Assembly (NCBI GenBank): GCA_007922195.1 | Contig: ML681964.1 | Location: forward strand, 4,703,858-4,767,857 | From: Podocnemis expansa | Taxonomy: Eukaryota; Chordata; Testudines; Podocnemididae | Reading direction: 5' to 3' | Length of the DNA stretch: 64,000 nucleotides | Part shown: positions 38,601 to 50,600 of the stretch, in pieces | How positions within the stretch are numbered: the first letter of the stretch is position 1 | How the letters are laid out: each line of letters begins with the position of its first letter | Program-made: the position numbers and the translations under genes | The notes under the pieces: generated by a model | The model's input: only the letters and a program-made list of their open reading frames with translations | Databases searched by the model: none | What the model was told of the DNA's origin: nothing

Positions 38601-41600
38601 TCCTTAGAATCATGAACTCTACCATTTCATGATCACTTTCACCTAAGTTACCTTCCACTTTCAAATTCTCAACCAGTTCCTGTTTGTCAAAATCAAATCA
38701 AGACTTTTTTATATATGTAAAGAAATAATAATAATACACCTATAGTACTCCTGTTCCCTCTATGCTGATTTTTTGTTGTTGTTAATTGATTTGTATTTTT
38801 AATTTATCTACATTTTCTGTTCTGGGTCTAATTCTCATCTAATAAAAGATCTTTATTGTTGTGAGTGAGAATAATGCACTGGATAACATGAACCCCTTTT
38901 CAAGAGAGATGTTGTAGAAGCCAAGGAAAATGGAAAGGATGATTATTGTTTTGTCTTGCTAAATTGTTTTCACATAAACCACACCCTCACATGTTATACT
39001 AATGCAAACTTAGTAGCTAATTGCAGTACTCCTTCATTCCACCAAGTAAATGCATTTTGGTATAAGCCTTGATAAGATCCTCACATACACCAGTTGTGCT
39101 GATGACACAGCACTAGTTATCAAATCAATGGACAAGCTACTTGCAGCGCCTAAACCCCTGGAAGTCCAGCAGTGAAATTTGTTCTGAAAATTAATTGGGA
39201 CAACCTTTTACAATCAGCAGTTTTGACTATGCTGTAGGCTCTAGCATCTTAGTGGGTGATCATGCCAATTGAGATTGTTGGTGCTTTTGCTTGCCTCTGA
39301 TCTGCTACCGATAACAGTGGTAGTATTGAGAAACAACTTGAAGTCCAGCCTGCAAAAGCATGGTCAATAAGGGAGGACCTCATCAAGAATGCCCTTTGTA
39401 AGCTAAACATGCTGATAAGTAGAGAGACAAAGCTGAGGATTTATAATGCTTTAGTGATCAGTATTCTGACCTATAGGACTGAAGCATGACCTCTCAATAT
39501 CAAGACTGGAAAAAGTTGGACATCATTCAGAAGCATAGCAAAAAGTCTGACAAATGGACAAATTCAAATTGATTTAAGAGATCCATTTTTCTAACTAAAT
39601 GTGTCCCACCTGCTTAAACAATAACCCAACACTCTAAAGTAGTATGCATGGTCCTCTGCTCTGAAGCATGCCAGTTTCCTTATGGGAGTAATCTTAGACT
39701 CTGACTCAATAACAGAACAAAGGAAAATGCCCCAGAAGATCTAGAACATGGCGGATCAGCATCAGCAAACGCGTCACTCACGTGCATCCTGCCTTGTAAC
39801 ATCCCAGACTTGTCTTGGTATAGAACACCATGGAGGCACACAGTGCATTTGATGACCTCTTCACTGTGCAACATAATTAACATAATATAACTTAACCTTA
39901 GTTCAAGTCATTTTGATTAATTTAAAAAATTGAATGACTTTTTTTAAAAATACCTTTTTAAAACAAAAGTCTTTAGTCTAAATTGATTTGGTATAGCAGG
40001 CATTTAACTGTCAACTTTCATTCCTATTATTCAAATTTGTTTTCCAGCCAACTCGAAAAGACAGGGGGTGGTTCATAGATCCTCTTGGTGGTAATCCTTG
40101 GTGGACGCTCCTGGTAGCTGCTGTTCCTGCATTACTCTGTACCATTCTGATTTTCATGGATCAGCAAATCACAGCAGTAATCATAAACAGAAAGGAAAAT
40201 AAATTGAAGGTAATAGTTGACTTTTCCTTCATTTTCTAATATATTTTAAGCTCATTTGTAAACATGTAAGTCAACTTATTTCAAAAGAAACTTGTTCATT
40301 GGTCTCCCAATAGGTTACATAGCTAGATGACTGCACGATACAAAAATGTGGAGCCATATCCAATCCACATCCACTCAGTGATAGTATCTATGCGGTCTAC
40401 AATCCACATGCCAGGTTTTATCTCTATCCGTTACTGCATCTGCAACTGAGCTTGGGCTCACAATCAGCATTTTAGAATTTGATTGGTTCATTCCCCACAT
40501 GGGTCCCACCCACTTTTTCTTTTTTTGTCTGTGGTCTGCATGCTGTGCTGTCAATCAGATTTCCTTGGCCACCAATGAAATCTCTAACTGACAGCATGGC
40601 ATGCGAACTCCCAACACGAAAAGGAAGAAGTGTGCAGGGAAGTCATGGAAAATGAGCCAATCAAAGGCCAGCATGCTGGCTGACAGTGAGCAGCAACTCT
40701 CCAAGCCCTAGCCTGCTGTGACTGAGACTCTGGGCGGTTGGCAGACCACAATCAGATCTGAGCTAGGATTGATTGGAGTGCTTCCTTGTTCCCCTCTGTG
40801 CTGCTGACACAGATCATAGCAGCAGCTGCAGCAATGCATCACGCCTGCATCCATGGGTCAGTCCACAGCAATGGATTTTCGGTTATCTGCATCCATGGAT
40901 GCAGGTACACATGGATCTGCAGTGGATACCCGAAGGTCTGCAGAGCTCTATACATAGCTGTAAATAGTCATAGAAGTAGAGGACTGACAGGGACCTCGAG
41001 ATGTCTTCCAGTCTAGTCTCCTGCACTCAGGACTGGATTAAATATTATCTAGAACATCCCTGACAGGTGTTTTTTTTTAACCTGCTGTACTTAAGTTTGT
41101 GAAATATAAAACTAAGTTGCAGCTACTGAATGTCCTATTTATATCTAGTAAAAACTACTCATGGCTACAAGTGCGGTGGGCACTGTACAAATCTATAGAC
41201 TATTTTTAGTCATTTGATGTGGAACTGTTAAGTGTATGAATCTCTTATGTACTTCACGTTTTCATTTTTGCTGGGAACTAATTTCTTTACTTGACTTTGC
41301 AGAAAGGCTGTGGCTATCATCTTGATCTACTCGTGGTTGGTGTTATGTTGGGGATATGTTCTTTAATGGGCTTGCCTTGGTTTGTGGCTGCAACGGTCCT
41401 TTCTATAAGTCACGTCAATAGCCTAAAAGTAGAATCTGATTGCTCTGCCCCAGGAGAGCAACCTAAATTCTTGGGAATCCGGGAGCAGCGAGTGACAGGA
41501 TTAATGATATTTGTTTTGATGGGCCTGTCTGTGTTCATGACCTCTATTTTGAAGGTAAGAGAGAATGATTATTACAAAACATAGCATATTTTATATTTTA

Positions 41601-44600
41601 GTAGCATTAATTATTGTAGAATAATATAAGCAAGTTTAATATACTAAATAAAAAAATCCATTTTCATTTTAGAGTTGTCTTATGAAAATAACTGTTTGAA
41701 GTAGTTTAATAGAAATGGTGGAAGAGATGAGAGTACAAAGGACATCTAGAAGATAGGGAAGGAATATTTCTCATAGTCCTATCTCAAATGGTTGATTACT
41801 TAAGACTCTTTCTGACTAGTTATTTTTCAGTTTTCCAAGTCCAGTTACCTTGTGGCAGGTCTATGGTTCTAATGTAGCTAAGGGAATGAAGGAAAAAGAG
41901 ATATACCATAGTTCTGTACATTTACTTGAATGGTGCTAATATAAACTCAGAGAAAGATTAAAAGTACATTTCTCAGGAAAATAGGTCTCTAAAATATTGT
42001 AGGATTTCATGTTTACATATGCTGTGGTCTCACTATTCACACAATACTATGTTTTTGTCTACCAGTTGATCTACCAAGCTGTCTTTGGAATTGGAGTATC
42101 AACCTCAATCCTTTTTTCTAATATGCATCAGCATGGATCATAAAGGTTTTGTAGGCCAGATTAGGGTCTCAGTTTATATTTGTGCATTAGCTCTAAATTT
42201 CTTTCTCAGTGCTTTCAGTGATGGAGGTGGCCAGGAATTTTTTAATGAAACTAAAACTTTTCACTGAAATTGATCTATTTTGATGAAAATGAGAACAAGA
42301 AAATGACCTCCATCCAGAATAGCTAATAACCTGGTGGGTTAGGGGCACTTGCCTGGAATATGGGAGATGCTGTAACAGAGCAGAGATTTGAACCAGTGTC
42401 TCTCACATCCTGGGTGAAGTCCTTAACCACTGGGGGGGGGTGTGTGTGTGTGGATGGAGGTGTCTGTCTGATTATTTTTCCATAATTTTTAAAAAAAAGA
42501 TCTTAGTTTTGTTCTGACATGGAATGAAAACAAATGTCAAAATCTCAACATTTTTTATGAAACGGAGTTCTTGTTTTCTGGCCAGTGCTTTTCATGTGGC
42601 TTTATGCAAAGCAGTGGTGAAGTAAAATTTTTTATAACTCAAATAAGCAATATGCACTCTTATGTAGTAATTTTTCATAATGGAACCACACTTCTAAGTA
42701 TTAATTAGAGGTTGACCAAGTGTGTTTGAGTAACAAGTTGAGATTAGATTGTAGAAAAATATCCATGATGAGCAATCTACCAGTGGAAAAGCCACCAAGA
42801 AGTCACAAAAACATTGTCAATGAAAACATTTTTTAAAAAGCATCTTAATACTCTTACTGGAGTATTGTAGAGAAGTAAAGATACAGAATTTCTGATGAGT
42901 TATATTCCTGTGAAGTTTAATGCCTGACTCCTATGAAATTCAGTACAGTTTTCATGCCTTGTGCAATACTCTAATTTTTTAAATGTAGTGGCTATTCTCT
43001 TTCCTGGGCTATGCTTGGCTGTAAGCTGTTGTGCTTTTGTTCAATGTATTGATGAAAAACATGTATTTATTTCTTACTGCCTGTTTAAACGTAGTCATAG
43101 GTAGATGCAACATCAATGGAATTTCTTAGTATGTCTGTTTAATAGCATATGTCCTCGCTATGAGCCACCACACCATATATAATGAACATGGGTTGGGCAC
43201 GATTCTGATACTGTCTGGCATAGTATATTTTAGTAAAGCCTTATGTTCTAAGTTAGTTGCAGCAAAACAAACAAGGAGTCCTGTGGCACTTTTAAAGACT
43301 AAAAAAACTTATTTCATGAGCTTTCATGGGAGAAAATCCTACTTTATCAGAGGCTTTAAAGATTCAGTTCACCTTCTGAGATACACCTGTATGTCTTGGG
43401 AGCCTTCAGAACATTTATAACCCTTCAGTATAGGCAACTGGAGAGAAAAGTCAACTTTTGATCCATATAGTACTCTTCATTGGTATATATGGGGTATAAA
43501 GGCCTGATCTAAGGTTCATTAAGTCCATGGGAAAAACTCCCATTGACTTTTTTTGTGGGCTTGAAACCAATCCTTTATTAGATCAAAATCTGGCATTGTA
43601 TAATCTGAAGAACTGGATAATTTAGGAGATTTTAGTAACCTTTCATTTCACTTAGCCAGATTAGTGAGCAAAAGTAAATATTGTGACATTATATTATGTG
43701 AAATGCTGATCTGAATCCATTTCCTAGCAGATGACTATGGTACACTAGTTTGGTGTTAACTGGCATTCAGGTTGCAGCCTTAGATAGAGTGAGGATTGAC
43801 TGGACATGCAGACTGAGCTATTTTCTTAATCCTAGAGGCAGTCCCTTATTTAGAACATGGTTGAAGCACAGTGGGATACCTGCTCCTTTTCTATGTTGCT
43901 GTCACATGCTGTGTTTATTCTCTGGATAAATAAAGGACTTCAGACTCTACACATTTCAACCTGGCACTTGAAAACAAACAAAACCCCCTTCCACTTAAGC
44001 ACCTTCCATTAACTCGGATTGCCGTATTTTATTATGTAATTCTATAAATGCAAACTTCTAACTTTTGTTCTATTTTTTCCCCCCTCTAGTTTATTCCAAT
44101 GCCAGTTTTATATGGTGTGTTTCTTTACATGGGAGTATCTTCATTAAGAGGCATTCAGGCAAGTTCTGTTTTTATTAAACAAGCCAATTTTAAGAAAATA
44201 TTTTCTACTTAATATGGCTCCCAGGAAAACAATACATTTATTGTTGCCTAGAATATTCTTTCTATGAATAGAAAATATTCCTGGTGCTCAGGGTAAAATT
44301 GGAAATATAATCTGAATTCTGTTGCTTTGCATAAAATTAAATGGAAACTAAAAGGTGATTTTATTGATGTGTAAAAAAGGTGCAATGTATTGTCAGACTA
44401 GGATATAGAAACATGTATGGAGCATAATGTCTGGATAATTGCTTTTGTTTCCAGACTCTTAAATTTTGGCATATAGTCTTTCACTGGGCACTTGATGAGC
44501 TATATGAAATTCTTAAATATTGACACTCATTTTCTAAAACCCTGCAGAAGTAAGGACTTAAATCAGATATTCACTATATTAATTCATTTCATGTAAACTC

Positions 44601-47600
44601 TGTAAAATGAAGGAATCTTATTTTCAATATCCACAATATCTTTAATTATTCTGTTCACTTCTGCATGGCTAAAATCATTAACTGAGGATGACTTTCTTCT
44701 CAATATAGTTTTTTGACCGTATAAAATTGTTTGGAATGCCTGCCAAACATCAGCCTGATTTGATCTACCTGCGCTATGTGCCACTCTGGAAGGTTCATGT
44801 CTTCACAGTTGTTCAGCTCACTTGTTTAGTTCTTTTGTGGGTGATTAAGGCCTCTGCAGCTGCTGTTGTTTTCCCCATGATGGTAAGTTCTGTCCTGTCG
44901 TCTTTGGGAATTTATTCATTTTCCAAAAGTGGCTGTGGATTTATAGCTCTCTTCAGGATTTATTTGTTGATTTTTTCAAAAAGTTTCTAATAGAAATCCT
45001 CCTTTTTAGAAGCAAATTATGATTTCTTTCATTCTTTAAAATAAGCACCAGTTTAACTGAATAGCTGTAGACATGTTAGAAATCTGTGGTTTGTGTTAGT
45101 TCTCAGTGGTCGTCCATCTGTTCTTTTTGTAGTGAGTAAGATTTATTTTTATGAAATTATAATGTGATAACTTTTGTATGTGTCGGAAAAATATTTTGTC
45201 GTTGGTTTAAGAAGTTGTTACTATATTAGTATATCAATACTATTATTTTTCTAACAATAATATAAGTATACTCTAAAGGTATCAATTCTTATTTCCTGTA
45301 AGGTTCTAGCATTAGTGTTCATTCGTAAACTCATGGACTTATGTTTCACCAAACGAGAGCTCAGTTGGCTGGATGACCTTATGCCAGAGAGTAAGAAGAA
45401 GAAAGAAGATGACAAAAAGAAAAAGGCAAAAGAGGTAAGTGTACAGAAGACTAAAGTGAGTCAAAAATTGCTAAAGGAAACTGCTACAGAAAATGTAAGC
45501 AAATGCGTGGTATTCAGAAGTTGGCAATGTAATTGCCATGAAATTTAAATGAATCAGTCAGTCAAAACTTAGTTGTTTTATGTTAAATACACATGAGATT
45601 TTACATCTAAGGTAATCAAATTTGGAATTTTCTGCCTTAGGAGTTACTGCCAGAATCTCGGTTAGGATTCAAGGAGAGAAAAGGACAGTTATAAAAATAC
45701 CAGTAGTGTGGGATTTGATACATATTGTATTTCAGTGGATTTTCCAAATGTAGCATCAGAAGCAATTTTTTCCATTGCATGTTGGTTGCACTGGGATTTT
45801 CACCATTCTCTAGAGATGTAAGGTGACACCCTGGCCCTAATGAAGTTAATGACAGAACTCCATTTACTTCTAGAGCCAGGATTTCACCCATTATATGTGA
45901 CAAGGCAGTAGTTAAAACTGAATAATAAAGACTTATCTTCCACTGATTTTGCCTGTGTAATTTTCCCTATTAAAACTTCAGGTAAATTAGCCCTTTCATA
46001 GCCAGTCCCCCAAGAAATCTGTCAAATATATCATTAAAGGTTCTTGTTTGTCTTAAAGATTATTTTGCTAAGGGTAGAGGAGGGTGGGGGGGTGTATGTG
46101 CAAGTCTGTTTGCAAATTCTTGTCATGAGAGGAGTTCATGAAGAGGGATTGAAGGATAAAGAATGGAATTAAATGGGCTAGCCATGTGCGACAATCTCTG
46201 ACATCCATATATCTCAGGAAAGTTTCTCCCTGCTATTATAATATTCAAAGGGAATAGGATAATTTTTTTTTCTACAGAATTGAGCAAAATGTCTAATTCT
46301 CAGTTTCCTTGGCTTGAGTTATTTTCGTTCTGCGTCTTGGTAATATCATATATGTGACTTGCAGGAAGCAGAGCGAATGCTTCAGACAGTGGACAGTGAA
46401 ACTGTACATCTTCCATATGAAGGAGGAAATATTTTAGAGATTCCTGTAAAAGCTCTAAAATACAGGTATGATACAACTTACTGCTTTTTTAAAATCTAGA
46501 TTTTTAAATAGCTCTGTATTATGTGCAGTATTTCCATTTTTTGCTTTAATTAAATGAATATAATTAACATATTTTGAGTGAGCAAGTTTACATGTTAACT
46601 TCTGACTCCTAGCTGGATGTGGAGGGTTGTGGAATGGGAAAGGATTGAAGCAAATCTTGCTTTTTATAATATAGGGTCTTCACCCCCTTTTTTTCTTTTA
46701 AAAAATTGCATCTTAATAATTCATTTACATAACCATCTTGAACAGATCAGATGACTCAGTTTCGACCAGCTGTTCACAGGGTGAAGAAGCTGTTTTGGTC
46801 AGTTCTTATCTATAGACTGTTTGTGTGTTACTATGCATGACTAATAAAGTGAGAAGTTAGATTTTGTTAAATTATAGTTAACTAAGGGCATTACTTGAGC
46901 CATATGTTTACTAGCTGCTTTGATTTAGAAAGCTGAGATCTAAAACTGTCTTTTGCAGATCATAATTCTTATAATTCTTTAATTAAAAGCATGCATATAT
47001 GAAATAGTTTTCAGACTGTTTAGCTAGAACCAGAACAATTAAAAATAACATGCTCAATATTTGGACACATTATCTCAGATTTTCTCTTGCTTAGAATGAA
47101 CGTTATTCTCCACTGTCTTCCAACTTGTGGAATCATATCTAAAGGAAATGGGTTTGAAATACTACCATTCTGATCGGACAGTGTTTCAAATCTACACTGA
47201 ACAAGTAGAAATAGATCCATAAGGTGTACGCCAGCGAAGAATCAGACAATGTATCTAATCATTCCTGTAAAGGGACTACACTTGGGGGGGTGGGGCGGGG
47301 CAATGGCTGGATAAGTGGAAAAAATGATTTGACTGACATGCTGTATGCTGTCTGTATAAATACTTGTTGGGTGGGGGAGGGGATGAGGAAATAAATTTCT
47401 GCAACATCTCAGTTTTTATAGGCAATCCATCAACTATTATTTGTCTTCAGATGGTGGAAAAGCTGACTGTTTGTCTTTATACTTCATGATGCAGGTCCAC
47501 TTCAACCTCAGCTGAAATTGGATTTATCAAATTCAGAACAGTAGTGTCTCTATACTTTTTTATCTGATTATTATCTGGGAACAGCTTAGAACAATATGAT

Positions 47601-50600
47601 CTCTGAATGACATTACCCTTTAAAAAAAAAATGACATAATTCCTAAACAACCCAAAATGAATTTTTGGAAGATTACAGGAAAATATGTTTGAGAAAATGA
47701 AGTGTTTAACTCATCTTATGCTGGGCGGAAGGGCCGTACACACCATAGCTTCTGTAGACTAAGCTCTGTGTACGCATCAGCGGCTCTTTGCATTCTTCCT
47801 TTCCACCCCACCACCCTCTGTGCTACACTGCTATTCCCCTCTGTTGCAGGTACTCCCTGCTACTCCTCTCAGTCTTTCCCATGTCATGGATTCTGTGTGC
47901 TCTTCATACACGCTTCCTCTTTTACTAGGGTTGCCCACTCACTCTCCATGGCAGGGACTCTGCATCCCCTTGTGACCATGCTGTTGGCTGTGACTGCTCC
48001 TCCTTCCCCCAAGCTGGGGACTAGCTGCTCCCCTCCCTCATACCACAGCCTCCTGTTCTGTCCCATGCCAGTGGCAGTGTGCTAATCTTCATGCTCCCTA
48101 TTTCTTTCCACAGTATTATTCTGGGAATTGTTTTATCAGGGTGTCAACATGTTAAACTACATTGGGAAGTTGGGTGGAGATGAGATATTGGAATGTTATG
48201 CCGGAAGAGCATTAATTGATTTGATCTACAGAGGTACATTAATTGATTTGATCTACAGAGGATCTAGAGAGCATTAATTGATTTGATCCTACAGAATTAT
48301 GGGTGTGTTAATGAGATACCAGGAGATCCCCTGATTCCCCATTTTGGTTTTCTGATTCTTCCCCCAAATAAGTAGTGTTCTGACCATTGATGCCTAGAAC
48401 ATTCTCTGAAATTTGGAATTGATGGGATGCTGTGTTGAGAGATTACTACATTACATACATATAGACAAACAGAGAAATGCTATCTAGCTGTGTAAGTCCT
48501 TCAGAAGCTTGCCAATGATATCTCTTCATCTCCTATCAAAGACATTTCTAAGATGCTATGACATGGGAAACCACCCAGGATTTGGAGTTCTAAATTTCAA
48601 ATTAACTGCATCATTATGGGATGATTTTTATTTGTGGCTATGTAAGTGATAACTGGAAGCACTACTGATATGAACAGTATGGATGACAAAGTTAATGCTT
48701 TTGCAAGGTATTGAGTACTAACCAAAAAGTATGTTTATTCTTTAGCATTGATCCTTCTGTTGTAAACATATCAGATGAAATGGCCAAAACTGCACAATGG
48801 AAGGCTCTTGCCATGAATACTGAGAATGCCAAAGTAACCAGAGCTAACCTGAGGTAGCTATAATTACTCACTTACACATTTTCTAACTATGGTTTTGTTT
48901 GTGTTTAGCAGCTCTTGGCTATGAAAATAATTGGTTTTATGCTATACCTTGAAAATATATTGAAGAATTTATACTGACATTTTATTTTCAAGGGCCATTT
49001 CAAATTTGGAAAACCTTAGTAATGACCTTAACCAAGAGGCTCAACAGTAACTAGTGTTATACCTGCTGAGTCCATTTAATTAAAATGTAAAAAGTATTGC
49101 TTCATAGTTAGAAGATACGACAAATTAGCTTGATATCTGTATACTAATCTGAAAAGAATTTAGATGACTAAAAGTTTTATTGGCATGCATTCATCAAGGA
49201 TCTGAGGATCAGAAAAGCCAGTTGGTTCATGGGAACTGGGGGCACTCAGTACATCTGAAAATGGGATCCTAAAGTTAGTGTTAATGTCTGCAGTGTAAGT
49301 AAAAACAGCCTTTTGCCTGGCTTCCTGCAGAGCTCTTTACTTACTGTGTCTCTTTTCTCTGGCCCATCTGCACTCAGGAAGGATAGAATGAGGCACTGGA
49401 GAATGAGCTATTGCATGATACTTATTCTCCTTCCCCTCCATGGATTTGTCCATCATGGGCATGAGGGGACTGAGTAAGCCTCAGAAAGATGAATCCATTG
49501 GCTTTCTGGTTGCTTTATGCTACCTTAGGATCTGGTTCATTTTTTTTGTTTTGTTTTGTTTTCTGGGGGTTGGGGGTGGGCATTTGTTTTTAAAACTCTA
49601 CCTTTAATCCTTCAATAACCAAAACTTGCACCTAATTTTAACTTTGTTTATTTCAATGGAGATAAAACCATTGAAATGACTTACTGGAAATGTTATGTCT
49701 CTGTGCTGCCATGAATTCTTTGCGGCTGGGCCTGCACACTCCATGATGGCTAGCAGCCTCTTTGTTATATAGTGCTTGTTTTCATTCCTGTAAACAAGTT
49801 CTTAAGAAACTAGAAACTAAATGCTGAGTGATTTCTTCCCAGTATTCCACTGCAGATTCTTTCTTGGTTGGCTGAATCTTGGTCATATTGAAGGGAGGAG
49901 ACTGCTTAGATAGGGGAAATGGGAGCTAACATAGCACGCACCATTTAGATTGTCAATGAGAAGCATTTTCAAATTTTGTGGTGTTCTGCCTTTGCCCTTA
50001 TTAGAAAATCTGTAAGCGAGTTATCCTTCTCTAGGGAGTAACTTTTCATGTTCCATGCTTGGTAGAAGGAATGACTTCTGAGAATTAGTAGCTGACAGTC
50101 TCTTGGCAAGGTAATAACTTATACATGAACTCTCCTCCTCTTTTTCCCCTCCAGACATTTTTGCAGGTCTCAAATAGCTAAAATGTATGTTATTGCTGTT
50201 ACCACCACCACCATTATCATAGCAGCTTGGACCCCATTGTGCCTGGTACTATGCAAATACAGAACAAAACAGCTGTTCCCTGCCCAAATAGCTTGCAGTC
50301 TAAATAGAAGATGAGATAAAAGGTGGAGACAGACAGACAGTTGAGGAAATATAAGGAAATGAGACCATTATTGGTCAGCGTAATAGACACTAGGCTCAGC
50401 ACACTGATTGATAGACTTCCTTTTTCCTATGGGAAATCTTAAATTTCTCCTTTGCATTGAAAACAGATAATTTCTCCATTGGGTATTCTAAAGTTTAAAA
50501 TATGTTTTTAGTAAACAGATGTTAAGAATCATCTGAACCCTGCTGTACCTCCTCTTCCCACCCTGCCTCTACTGGATCCCCCTTGCTCAAGGTTTGTTGG

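Larger units (their letters stand above)
35776..40047 (+). other. SLC4A7: SLC4A7 intron, 4.3 kb, mostly CR1
   Basis: Filled by a minus-strand CR1 (35881-38706), which is split by a GC-rich inverted-repeat element (37275-37815), and by a plus-strand non-LTR reverse transcriptase relic (39070-39560). The rest shows nothing. Confidence 0.85.
40210..41302 (+). other. SLC4A7: SLC4A7 intron
   Basis: It contains a hAT-like element with an 8-bp target duplication (40325-40951), directly followed by a minus-strand CR1 3' fragment (about 40968-41075). The last 200 bases are unremarkable. Confidence 0.8.
41555..44089 (+). other. SLC4A7: SLC4A7 intron
   Basis: It holds a tRNA-like SINE with flanking AT-rich repeat (42230-42590), a G/TG run at 42432-42452 and a half copy of the palindromic family (43262-43400). 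A short common motif, 'cccattgactt', lies near 43540. Confidence 0.8.

Noticed and set aside
47702..48085. 127-codon frame in pyrimidine-rich intron DNA
   Set aside because: Low-complexity composition (Ser, Pro, Leu, Cys) and frames on both strands.
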